12,782 nt of DNA from Chloroflexota bacterium (GTDB lineage: Bacteria; Chloroflexota; Dehalococcoidia; SM23-28-2; RBG-16-64-32), in NCBI GenBank assembly GCA_016190405.1, contig JACPQO010000154.1, forward strand, positions 1 to 12,782. The letters run 5' to 3'. Below the pieces are notes generated by a model. That model did not search any database, was not told the DNA's origin, and saw only the letters and a list, made by a program, of their open reading frames with translations. The translations under genes were made by a program, and so were the position numbers. Shown here one piece after another: positions 1 to 6,351 of the stretch (its first letter is position 1; each line of letters starts with the position of its first letter).

Positions 1-1509
1 GAGGCCGGCGTGCGGGCCATCATGGCCAACTCCAACCCGGAGACCGTCTCCACCGACTTCGACACCAGCGACCGCCTCTACTTCGAGCCCCTGGACGAGG
101 AGGCAGTCCTCGACCTCCTGGAGAACGAGGCGACCGGTGGCCCTTCGACAGGCTCAGGGCAGGCTCAGGCGCCGCCTTCCATCGTCCAGTTCGGCGGGCA
201 GACGGCGATCAACCTGGCCGGCCCCCTGGCCCGGGCCGGCCTGCCCCTCCTGGGCTCCAGCGCTGAGGCCATCGACATCGCCGAGGACCGCTCCCGCTTC
301 GAGGCCCTCCTGGAGCGCCTGGGCATTCCCCAGCCGCCCGGCGCCGCCGTTCGTACTGTGGAAGAAGCTCTCTCTACCGCGCAGATAATCGGCTACCCCG
401 TCCTGGTCCGACCCAGCTACGTCCTGGGCGGCCGCGCCATGGAGATCGTGCAGAACGCCCGCGACCTCATCCGTTACGTGGGAGAGGCCGCCCAGATCGC
501 CGCCGGCAAGCCTATCCTCATCGACAAATACCTGGAGGGCCTCGAGGCTGAGGTCGACGCCGTCTGCGACGGCGAGGAGACCCTCATCCCCGGCGTCATG
601 CAGCACGTCGAGCGCGCTGGCGTCCACTCCGGCGACTCCATGGCCGTCTACCCCGCTATCGGCCTCACCGACGGAGAGGTCGAGACCATGGTCGACTACA
701 CGCAGCGCATCGGCGCCGCCCTCAAGGTGCGCGGCCTGATGAACGTCCAGTACGTCATCATGCGCAACGGCGGCACCTCCGAGGTCTACGTTCTGGAGGT
801 CAACCCCCGGGCCAGCCGCACCATACCCTTCATCGCTAAGGTCACCGGCGTCCCCATGGTGCGCCTGGCCATCCAGGTCATGCTGGGCAAGACCCTGCGC
901 GAACTGGGCCACGAACCCGGCCTGTGGCCCAGGCAGAAGCTGGTGGCGGTCAAGGCGCCCGTCTTCTCGATGTCCAAGCTCGGCGGCGTCGATACCCACC
1001 TGGGGCCCGAGATGAAGTCCACCGGCGAGGTCATGGGCGTCGACTACACCTTCGAGGCGGCCCTGGCCAAGGCCCTCTACGCCGCCGATATGGCCCTGCC
1101 CAAACGCGGCGCCATCCTCCTCAGCCTGGCCGACCGCACCAAGCCCGAGGCCCTGCCCATCGTGCGCAGCCTGGCCCAGGCGGGTTACCGGGTCTACGCC
1201 ACCGAGGGCACGGCGGCCATGGTCCGCGCCATCGGCCTGCCCGTGGAGCAGGTCCCCAAACGCCTCGACGAAGGGCACCCCAACGTCGTCGACGTCATCC
1301 GCGAGGGGGTCGTCGATGTGGTGATCAACACGCCGGAGGGGCAACAGACGGCGACGCTGCGCGACGGCTTCCAGATCCGCCGCGCGGCCGCCGAGCGCCG
1401 CGTCCCCTGCTTCACATCCATCGACACCGCCGCCGCCGCGGTCTCGGCCCTGGTCGGCGGCGACCGTCACTTCACGGTCCAGCCGTTGCGCCAGTACCTG
1501 ACGCGCTGA
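1..1509 (+). CDS. carB: Carbamoyl-phosphate synthase large chain, C-terminal part (5'-truncated by window edge)
   Basis: The large subunit of carbamoyl-phosphate synthetase makes carbamoyl phosphate from ammonia, bicarbonate and two ATP for pyrimidine and arginine synthesis in the cytoplasm. The frame is open from base 1, so about the first half of the protein lies outside the window. The visible 502 residues begin in the second half with NPETVSTDFDTSDRLYFEPL, a CarB hallmark, followed by VQFGGQTAINLA, the second ATP-grasp domain (RPSYVLGGRAMEIV, EVNPRASRTIPF) and the C-terminal MGS-like regulatory domain (about residues 375-500, VINTPEGQQ). An odd insert of about 14 residues (PSTGSGQAQ at its core) sits just before VQFGGQ and is the translation of a dispersed DNA repeat. 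The stop is TGA at 1507-1509. pyrK follows after 100 bp, which supports a pyrimidine role. Identity is secure; the true start is not visible. Confidence 0.97.
   Translation, partial: EAGVRAIMANSNPETVSTDFDTSDRLYFEPLDEEAVLDLLENEATGGPSTGSGQAQAPPSIVQFGGQTAINLAGPLARAGLPLLGSSAEAIDIAEDRSRFEALLERLGIPQPPGAAVRTVEEALSTAQIIGYPVLVRPSYVLGGRAMEIVQNARDLIRYVGEAAQIAAGKPILIDKYLEGLEAEVDAVCDGEETLIPGVMQHVERAGVHSGDSMAVYPAIGLTDGEVETMVDYTQRIGAALKVRGLMNVQYVIMRNGGTSEVYVLEVNPRASRTIPFIAKVTGVPMVRLAIQVMLGKTLRELGHEPGLWPRQKLVAVKAPVFSMSKLGGVDTHLGPEMKSTGEVMGVDYTFEAALAKALYAADMALPKRGAILLSLADRTKPEALPIVRSLAQAGYRVYATEGTAAMVRAIGLPVEQVPKRLDEGHPNVVDVIREGVVDVVINTPEGQQTATLRDGFQIRRAAAERRVPCFTSIDTAAAAVSALVGGDRHFTVQPLRQYLTR
140..169. repeat. 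Dispersed hairpin repeat copy 1, inside carB
   Basis: The bases form a short stem (GCCCT at 140-144 pairing with AGGGC at 156-160) around an 11-base loop, followed by a second CAGGCTCAGG-type half at 160-169. On the minus strand the loop reads GAGCCTGTCGA, close to the loop of the copy at 1546-1578 (GAGGCTCTCGT). It is read in frame within carB and adds the low-complexity peptide PSTGSGQAQ. Confidence 0.75.
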
Positions 1510-1545
1510 TGTTGACTCAGGTGCGAACGCCCTGGACGCCTCTTC

Positions 1546-1578
1546 CCGCTCGTCCTGAGGCTCTCGTAGGACGAGCGG
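1546..1578. repeat. Dispersed hairpin repeat copy 2, carB-pyrK gap
   Basis: A perfect 11-bp stem (CCGCTCGTCCT at 1546-1556 with AGGACGAGCGG at 1568-1578) encloses the 11-base loop GAGGCTCTCGT. It fills much of the 100-bp gap between carB and pyrK. No T-run follows, so it does not look like a classical rho-independent terminator, although the hairpin could pause RNA polymerase or protect RNA ends. It is related to the copies at 140-169 and 8541-8585. Confidence 0.75.
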
Positions 1579-1609
1579 AGCCTCTACATTCCGTCCCCAC
1601 ACCCTACTC

Positions 1610-2392
1610 ATGAAGCTCGAATTCGCCCGCGTCCTCTCCCAGGAGCAGGTCTGCCAGGACACCTTCCTGATGTGGCTCTCCTGCCCTCCGATCGCCAAGG
1701 GCGCCTCGCCCGGCCGCTTCCTCATGGTCCATTGCTCCGACAGCTTCGATCCGTTGCTGCCGCGGCCCATGAGCTTCCACCGCTTCCGGCAGCGAAACGG
1801 CGAGCGCCAGTTCGCCATCCTGTACGACGTGCGGGGCCGCGGCACGGCCTGGCTCTCGGCGCGCAAGGCCGGCGACGGGCTTGCCGTCTTCGGTCCGCTG
1901 GGGCGCGGCTACGCCATCCGCCCGCGGGCCCAGAACCTGCTGCTCGTGGGCGGCGGGCTGGGCGTGGCCGCCCTTATCGCCCTGGCCGACCAGGCCGTCG
2001 CCTCCGGGCGGGCGGTCACGCTGCTCCAGGGCGCCCGCACCGCCGCCAAGCTGTACCCGCCCGAGCTGCTGCCGCCCGATGTGGAGGCCCTCTCCGCCAC
2101 CGACGACGGTTCCGCCGGCCATCATGGTTATGTGACTGACCTGGTGCGCGATTACGTCTCGTGGGCGGACCAGCTCTTCGCCTGTGGCCCCAACGCTATG
2201 TTCGCCACCATGGCGGAGGCCCTGCGAAGGCCCGGCTTGAGCCCGGCCCGCCGCTCCATACAGGTCCTCCTGGAGGAGCACATGGGCTGCGGCACCGGCA
2301 TCTGCTACGGCTGCGCCGTCTTCACCCGCCGCGGCGTGCGCCTGGTCTGCAAGGACGGCCCTCGCTTCGAGCTGCGGGAGGTGTTCGGGTGA
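1610..2392 (+). CDS. pyrK: Dihydroorotate dehydrogenase B, electron-transfer subunit (PyrK)
   Basis: PyrK carries FAD and a [2Fe-2S] cluster and passes electrons from class 1B PyrD to NAD+. The 260-residue protein is the usual length. It shows a ferredoxin-reductase-like FAD domain with RPMS at 52-55, a nucleotide-binding GGGLGVA at 114-120, ACGPN at 191-195 and a C-terminal cluster site with C227, C232, C235 and C247 (MGCGTGICYGC, then VCKDGP). The ATG at 1610 is the only good start, but no clear Shine-Dalgarno sequence precedes it, so translation may depend on the upstream carB message. It follows carB, as often seen in pyr clusters; its partner pyrD is further down the window. A generic ferredoxin reductase is much less likely given the four-cysteine tail. 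Confidence 0.95.
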   Translation: MKLEFARVLSQEQVCQDTFLMWLSCPPIAKGASPGRFLMVHCSDSFDPLLPRPMSFHRFRQRNGERQFAILYDVRGRGTAWLSARKAGDGLAVFGPLGRGYAIRPRAQNLLLVGGGLGVAALIALADQAVASGRAVTLLQGARTAAKLYPPELLPPDVEALSATDDGSAGHHGYVTDLVRDYVSWADQLFACGPNAMFATMAEALRRPGLSPARRSIQVLLEEHMGCGTGICYGCAVFTRRGVRLVCKDGPRFELREVFG

Positions 2393-2410
2393 CCACTCGC
2401 ATTCACGATG

Positions 2411-2430
2411 CTGCGGGTTTCAACCCGCAG
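2411..2430. repeat. 20-bp palindrome, identical to 5149-5168
   Basis: CTGCGGGTTTCAACCCGCAG has two 9-base arms around a 2-base centre. It starts 18 bp after the pyrK stop, so it lies in the 3' untranslated region of that message. It is the first half of a composite repeated at 5149-5205. Confidence 0.9.
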
Positions 2431-2445
2431 GGTGGGAAAATGATC

Positions 2446-2464
2446 CTGAGGGTTAGACCCTCAG
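2446..2464. repeat. 19-bp palindrome, near copy of 5186-5205
   Basis: The arms CTGAGGGT (2446-2453) and ACCCTCAG (2457-2464) flank a 3-base centre. Compared with 5186-5205 it has lost one base in the middle. The following CTTC is also shared. With 2411-2430 it forms a composite of about 55 bp that could act as a tandem hairpin at the end of the pyrK transcript. Confidence 0.85.
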
Positions 2465-2480
2465 CTTCCATGGCCCCTAC

Positions 2481-2489
2481 TGGTATAAT
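2481..2489 (+). promoter_or_regulatory. Extended -10 promoter for the cupredoxin gene
   Basis: TGGTATAAT is an exact extended -10 element (TGn followed by TATAAT). No convincing -35 hexamer lies 16-18 bp upstream, which is tolerated in extended -10 promoters. Predicted transcription would begin near 2496, about 20 bases before the TTG start at 2517. It lies just after the palindrome pair that ends the pyrK region, so the cupredoxin is probably a separate transcript. Confidence 0.65.
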
Positions 2490-2516
2490 GTTCTCTGCCG
2501 GGCCTCCAGCACCACA

Positions 2517-2969
2517 TTGCGAAACTCCTCATCGCCCCACCCTGACCACGGCTCCAGCGGCAACGTCGCGCTGATCGTCGCCGCCGCGCTCGCTCTGGCC
2601 GCAGCCGTCGTCTTCGTCGTCGGCATGGGCGTCATCATGGCGGGCGGCATGGGCGGCGGCATGATGGGCATGATGAACCGCGCCGGCAACTCGCCCCAGA
2701 CCCCCGCCGTCGCCACCGCCTCCGAGGTCGCGGTCGAGATCCGCAACTTCGACTACACCCCGCGCGACCTGACGGTCCCGGCCGGCGCCCGCGTGACCTG
2801 GACCAACTACGACGCGGCGCCGCACACCGCTACCGCCAAGGGCCAGTGGGACACGGGCATCCTGGATAAGGGCGACAGCGCCACCCTCACCTTCGACCAG
2901 CCCGGGACTTACGAGTACTTCTGCCTGGTCCACCCCAGCATGAAAGCAAGCCTGACCGTCCGCCCCTAG
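2517..2969 (+). CDS. Membrane-anchored cupredoxin (plastocyanin/amicyanin type)
   Basis: This 150-residue protein is a small blue copper protein, probably an electron carrier or copper-binding protein on the outer face of the cytoplasmic membrane. A short charged N-terminus precedes a hydrophobic segment at about 17-41, which would act as a membrane anchor or uncleaved signal. A Met/Gly-rich stretch (37-53, seven methionines) follows. The cupredoxin fold occupies about 70-150 (FDYTPRDLTVPAGARVTW) with all type 1 copper ligands: H103, C136, H139 and M142 (HTATA, then YFCLVHPSM). The start is TTG at 2517, without a clear ribosome site, chosen because it includes the membrane segment and follows an extended -10 promoter. 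The physiological partner is unknown; the neighbours give no hint. Confidence 0.88.
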   Translation: MRNSSSPHPDHGSSGNVALIVAAALALAAAVVFVVGMGVIMAGGMGGGMMGMMNRAGNSPQTPAVATASEVAVEIRNFDYTPRDLTVPAGARVTWTNYDAAPHTATAKGQWDTGILDKGDSATLTFDQPGTYEYFCLVHPSMKASLTVRP

Positions 2970-3069
2970 CGGGTCGAATGACCACCTGCCGCCAGCGAAG
3001 CGTGGCTATCTGACCTGGCCTGGCGATACACGGAGGCCGCGCTGCCCATCTTGCGCGCATCTTGCCGAC

Positions 3070-4095
3070 ATGAGCCTTGAGGAAGGACCCCGCACGCCAT
3101 CGCTGCCGCCGGGCCTCAACGTGCGCCAGGCAACGGTCGCAGACAACGATGCCCTGATCGCCCTCGAGCTGGAGAGCCCCCTCCTCATGGGCGACATGGA
3201 GGAGACCTTCGATCGCTCCCCGGATTCCTTAGCCTGCCACCGGCTGCAAGGGGAGTGCCGCCTCGTGCTGGGCGAACTGGAGGGCCGGGCGGTTGGCGTG
3301 ATGGCGGGCGTTATCCAGGAGCCCGTGATTCAGGGGCGGCCGCACCGTCTGGTCTACATCCACCGGGCCCGCGTGCATCGCGACTTCCACCACCGGGGCG
3401 TGGCATGGGCCATGGCGCGAGACCTCTTCTCGTGGGCGGGAGAACGAGGAGCGGAAGGACCGTACTATCTGATCGCGCCGCAGAACAGCCCGTCGCTGGC
3501 ATTCGTCGAGCGAGGGGGCGGGCGCTGGCCGGTCGAGGTAGCGCTATTGGAGTTTGATGTCTCCCAGGCGCCGGGGGGGCGGCCGGAGCCAATTGCGGAG
3601 GAGCAGCTTGGGGAGGTCGTTCGGCTACTGAACAAGACCCACGCCGGCGAGGACTTCTTCGAGCCGCTGACCCTGGAGTCGCTGGCCGCGCGTTTGAACA
3701 GGGACAGACAGTACAGCATCGACAACCTCCGCGGCATATTCGAAGGCGGGGCTCTGGTCGCGGTGGGCGGCCTGTGGGACAAGGGGGCTACCACGGAGCG
3801 GATTCACGTCGAACGGACGACCGGCGTGACCACTCGCTCCAGGGGCGCGGCAGTGGTCGACTGGGGATGGGCGCCCGGCCGAGGGGAGGCGTTCGTCGAG
3901 CTCCTGCGCGGCCTGGCCGCCGAAGCGCGCGCACTGGGCCGCTCCACCCTGACGATATGCGAGCCTTCTCCGGGCGCGATCCCGGACCCGGGGCTGCTCC
4001 ACCGCAGATCGACGGCCAGCTTGTTCACACCGTCAATGCAGCCCCCTCCGGCGGGCTCTATCCGCGGCCTGTACTACGACACGCTTTCCCCCTAG
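3070..4095 (+). CDS. GNAT-family N-acetyltransferase-like protein
   Basis: The 341-residue protein resembles GCN5-related N-acetyltransferases, which move an acetyl group from acetyl-CoA to an amine; its substrate cannot be told from sequence. The N-terminal half reads as a GNAT domain: LNVRQATVADNDALIALE at 16-33 (beta1-alpha1), then VYIHRARVHRDFHHRGVAWA at 95-114, the acetyl-CoA-binding region with an R-x4-RG-V-A version of the usual pyrophosphate loop, and APQNSPSLAFVERGG at 136-150, like the common N..A..LYE.lGF element. The second half (about 170-341) may be a divergent second GNAT repeat (EEQLGEVVRLLNKTH). The ATG at 3070 lacks a strong ribosome site. The 100-bp gap upstream shows no promoter I can support. 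Exact subfamily is uncertain. Confidence 0.75.
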   Translation: MSLEEGPRTPSLPPGLNVRQATVADNDALIALELESPLLMGDMEETFDRSPDSLACHRLQGECRLVLGELEGRAVGVMAGVIQEPVIQGRPHRLVYIHRARVHRDFHHRGVAWAMARDLFSWAGERGAEGPYYLIAPQNSPSLAFVERGGGRWPVEVALLEFDVSQAPGGRPEPIAEEQLGEVVRLLNKTHAGEDFFEPLTLESLAARLNRDRQYSIDNLRGIFEGGALVAVGGLWDKGATTERIHVERTTGVTTRSRGAAVVDWGWAPGRGEAFVELLRGLAAEARALGRSTLTICEPSPGAIPDPGLLHRRSTASLFTPSMQPPPAGSIRGLYYDTLSP

Positions 4096-4105
4096 GTCAG
4101 AGACA

Positions 4106-4125
4106 GGCGGAGCGAAGCGCCCGCC
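4106..4125 (+). terminator. Hairpin after the GNAT gene
   Basis: GGCGG (4106-4110) pairs with CCGCC (4121-4125), and an inner GCG/CGC stem closes an AAG loop, with one bulged A. It starts 10 bp after the TAG stop of the acetyltransferase. No T-tract follows, so termination is possible but unproven. Confidence 0.35.
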
Positions 4126-4133
4126 CGACAGCG

Positions 4134-4162
4134 TTGACACATCGCCCGCCAGCGCTTATTAG
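4134..4162 (+). promoter_or_regulatory. Sigma-70 type promoter for the MBL-fold gene
   Basis: A perfect -35 TTGACA (4134-4139) is followed after exactly 17 bp by TATTAG (4157-4162), four of six bases matching TATAAT. Transcription would start near 4169, giving a leader of about 30 bases that carries the strong ribosome site at 4188-4193. Confidence 0.65.
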
Positions 4163-4197
4163 TGAGGCGAATCAGCGCGATGAGAAGGAGGAACCCC

Positions 4198-5025
4198 ATG
4201 CCTGGCTCCAAGGTGTCCGTCGGCAACGTGGAGATCGTCTCGCTCCTCGATACGCCGATGGAGTTCGACTGGAAGATGTTCTTCCCCAACAACGACCCCG
4301 CAGACTTCGATCCCTACCGTGATCGCTACCGGGGCTCCCACGGCGAAGGCAAGTTCCGCACCAACGCCCATTGCTACGTCCTGCGCTCGCAGGGCCGCAC
4401 CATCCTCTGCGATACGGGCCTCGGGGCAGGGCCCATCGCCTGGTTGGGCGGCATCCGCGGCCGCCTCCTGGACGACATGCGGGAGAAGGGCGTCCAGCCG
4501 GATGACGTCGATATCGTGGTCTTCACGCACCTCCATGGCGACCACGTGGGCTGGAACCTCACCCCGGACCGGCTGCCCACCTTCCCCAAGGCACGCTACC
4601 TGGTGCCGCAGGGCGACTGGGACTTCTTCGGCCGGCAGGCCAGCGCCAACCCCCAGATGCAGGTGGTGATGCCCCTGAAGGAACTGGGCGTCCTGGAGCT
4701 CTTCTCCGGCGAGAAGGCCATCACGTCGGAGGTTACGACCTACCCCACGCCAGGCCACACGCCCGGCCACACCAGCCTGCTGGTCTCCTCCGGCGGCGCC
4801 AGGGCCCTGGTGGCCGGCGATCTGGCCCACCACCCGGCCCAGGTCGAACGCACGGAGTGGTGTTCAGGGTTCGACGGCGACGCCCGCCAGTCCGTAGAGA
4901 CCCGGCGCAAAGTGTTTGACCAGCTAGAGGCCGATGGCCTGCTGGGGGTCTTCTGCCACTTCCCGGACCCGGGCTTCGGCAAGCTGGTGCGGCTGGAGGG
5001 CAAGCGGGTCTTCCAGGCGCTTTGA
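4198..5025 (+). CDS. MBL-fold metallohydrolase (lactonase-like)
   Basis: This is a metallo-beta-lactamase-fold hydrolase of 275 residues, a dinuclear zinc enzyme that probably acts on an ester, lactone or similar bond in the cytoplasm. The signature THLHGDHVGWN (110-120) supplies H111, H113, D115 and H116. GHTPGHTSL gives H191, GDLAHH gives D208 and FCHFPDPGFG gives H254, so the metal site looks complete. The overall pattern, including TNAHCYVLRSQGRTILCDTG near 55-74, resembles the AttM/AiiB lactonase-like group, but substrate cannot be assigned. ATG at 4198 is preferred over an in-frame GTG at 4162 because a strong AAGGAGG site lies just upstream and the family starts there. It has its own promoter and faces the convergent mrp gene. 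Confidence 0.92.
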   Translation: MPGSKVSVGNVEIVSLLDTPMEFDWKMFFPNNDPADFDPYRDRYRGSHGEGKFRTNAHCYVLRSQGRTILCDTGLGAGPIAWLGGIRGRLLDDMREKGVQPDDVDIVVFTHLHGDHVGWNLTPDRLPTFPKARYLVPQGDWDFFGRQASANPQMQVVMPLKELGVLELFSGEKAITSEVTTYPTPGHTPGHTSLLVSSGGARALVAGDLAHHPAQVERTEWCSGFDGDARQSVETRRKVFDQLEADGLLGVFCHFPDPGFGKLVRLEGKRVFQAL

Positions 5026-5047
5026 GGCAAGCTGGCCGGGATCGCAT

Positions 5048-5073
5048 GTAGCGGCGACCTTCAGGTCGCCACC
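5048..5073. repeat. Palindrome with GTAGCGGC/GCCACC flanks
   Basis: GGCGACCT (5053-5060) pairs with AGGTCGCC (5063-5070) around a 2-base centre. The outer bases GTAGCGGC and GCCACC recur, in reverse orientation and with a different core, at 12680-12703. It is the first of five palindromes between the convergent MBL and mrp genes. Confidence 0.85.
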
Positions 5074-5080
5074 GCCTTGG

Positions 5081-5100
5081 TGGAGGCCTAAAGGCCTCCA
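5081..5100. repeat. 20-bp palindrome of the 9+2+9 form
   Basis: TGGAGGCCTAAAGGCCTCCA consists of two perfectly complementary 9-base arms with AA at the centre. It belongs to the intergenic cluster at 5048-5205 and shares the inner CCT-NN-AGG pattern with its two neighbours. Confidence 0.9.
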
Positions 5101-5120
5101 GTACGTGGCCCGGACAGCCG

Positions 5121-5140
5121 GACAGACCTCAAGGTCTGTC
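5121..5140. repeat. 20-bp palindrome of the 9+2+9 form
   Basis: GACAGACCTCAAGGTCTGTC consists of two perfectly complementary 9-base arms with CA at the centre. It is the third member of the cluster. The 20 bases before it (5101-5120) show no further palindrome. Confidence 0.9.
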
Positions 5141-5148
5141 TCTCCGTG

Positions 5149-5168
5149 CTGCGGGTTTCAACCCGCAG
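5149..5168. repeat. 20-bp palindrome, identical to 2411-2430
   Basis: CTGCGGGTTTCAACCCGCAG is an exact copy of the palindrome after pyrK, again preceded by TG and followed by GG. It is the fourth member of the cluster and the first half of the duplicated composite. Confidence 0.9.
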
Positions 5169-5185
5169 GGGACGAGAAATCAATT

Positions 5186-5205
5186 CTGAGGGTTGAAACC
5201 CTCAG
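5186..5205. repeat. 20-bp palindrome, full-length version of 2446-2464
   Basis: CTGAGGGTTGAAACCCTCAG has 9-base arms with GA at the centre. It ends 12 bp from the mrp stop codon, so on the minus strand it would form a hairpin in the 3' end of the mrp message, while on the plus strand it would lie in the MBL message. The cluster may serve both convergent transcripts as an end or barrier. Confidence 0.9.
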
Positions 5206-5216
5206 CTTCTTGCCCC

Positions 5217-6326
5217 TTACGCGCTGGCCGTCACTTCCGCAAAGAAGTGCTGCACGCTGGTCTTGGCCGCCACCTTCTGTGCGATGGCCGCCAGCGCTTT
5301 CGCCACCGGCGACTCCGGATCGCTCTCCATGATGGGCACGCCGGCGTCGGCCCCCGACCGGACCTGCGGGTCCAGCGGCACCTCGCCCAGGAAGTCCAGC
5401 CCCAGCTCCTCGGCCGCCGCCTCAGCGCCACCGTGCCCGAAGATATCCGTCCGTTCCCCGCAGTGAGGGCAGACGAAGTAGCTCATGTTCTCGATGACGC
5501 CGAACACCGGCACGTTCAGCTTTTCGAACATCGTCACCGCCTTCATGGCATCTTCCAGCGACACCGAGTTCGGCGTCGTGACGATGACCACGCCGGCGAT
5601 AGGCGCCTCCTGGGCCATGCTCATGGAGGCATCGCTGGTGCCCGGCGGCAGGTCCACGATCAGGTAGTCCAGCTCGCCGTCGGCGCCCCAGGGCAGGTCG
5701 TGCAGGAGCTGTCGCACGCCGGTGCCAATCATCGGACCGCGCCAGACCACAGCCAGCCCCTTCTTGAGCACGAAGCCTATGGAAGCCACCCGCACGCCGT
5801 ACCGTTCCACGATCGAGAGGCCGGCATCGGCCTGGAATCCGGCCGGGAGGCCCAGCATGGTGGGCAGGTTGGGGCCCGTCAGGTCGGCGTCCAGCAGGCC
5901 CACGCGCGCGCCGAATTTGCCCAAGGCCAGGGCCAGGTTCACAGCCAGCGTGGATTTCCCCACGCCGCCCTTGTTGGACGCCACAGCGATGATGTTCCGC
6001 ACGCCCTCCACCGGCTGCGGGCCGCGTCCCTTGCCGGTCGAGCGCACCTCGGCGTCCATCTCCACCTCAACGTGGTCCACTCCGGGCAGGGCCAGCAGAA
6101 GCTCCTCCGCCTCTCGTTTCATCATCTCGCGGACCGGGCAGGCCGGCGTGGTCAGCGTGATCTTGACAGCCACGCTGCCGCCGCAGATGTTGATGTGCTC
6201 GTCCTTGATGAAGCCCAGGCTGACGATATCGCGGTGGAGGTCCGGGTCCTGGATGCGGCTGAGAGCGGCCAGCACCGCCTCCTTGCTCACCGCGCCGTCC
6301 GTCTGGCCCTTCGACTCATCTGCCAT
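5217..6326 (-). CDS. mrp: Mrp/ApbC-type Fe-S cluster carrier ATPase
   Basis: Mrp/ApbC (Nbp35/Ind1) proteins bind a transferable [4Fe-4S] cluster and hand it to apoproteins with the help of ATP. The 369-residue protein has an N-terminal MIP18/DUF59 domain (about 14-92) with TPACP at 60-64 carrying the conserved C63. The P-loop ATPase domain follows, with the deviant Walker A SNKGGVGKST at 117-126, DADLTGPN at 146-153 and LPPGTSD at 226-232. ENMSYFVCPHCGE holds the paired cluster cysteines C286 and C289. All key residues are present and the length is normal. ATG at 6326 has an AAAGG ribosome site. It lies 25 bp after the SufR-like regulator on the same strand, so the two are probably co-transcribed. 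Confidence 0.96.
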   Translation of the reverse strand: MADESKGQTDGAVSKEAVLAALSRIQDPDLHRDIVSLGFIKDEHINICGGSVAVKITLTTPACPVREMMKREAEELLLALPGVDHVEVEMDAEVRSTGKGRGPQPVEGVRNIIAVASNKGGVGKSTLAVNLALALGKFGARVGLLDADLTGPNLPTMLGLPAGFQADAGLSIVERYGVRVASIGFVLKKGLAVVWRGPMIGTGVRQLLHDLPWGADGELDYLIVDLPPGTSDASMSMAQEAPIAGVVIVTTPNSVSLEDAMKAVTMFEKLNVPVFGVIENMSYFVCPHCGERTDIFGHGGAEAAAEELGLDFLGEVPLDPQVRSGADAGVPIMESDPESPVAKALAAIAQKVAAKTSVQHFFAEVTASA

Positions 6327-6351
6327 ACGTGCTAACCTTTCTTTTCTCGGC

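Noticed and set aside
1510..1609. Pyrimidine attenuator or PyrR-binding leader before pyrK
   Set aside because: The only strong hairpin is the dispersed repeat; there is no T-run and no alternative anti-terminator stem that I can see.
154..1866. 570-residue open frame on the minus strand
   Set aside because: It is antisense to carB and crosses into pyrK; the peptide is rich in Asp, Gly, His and Arg with no motif, as expected from the reverse of a GC-rich gene.
2970..3069. Small gene or promoter before the GNAT gene
   Set aside because: No open frame with a start and ribosome site and no matched -35/-10 pair were found.
5048..5205. CRISPR array
   Set aside because: Units are palindromes with differing sequence, irregular spacing and no constant repeat with unique spacers; no cas genes are near.
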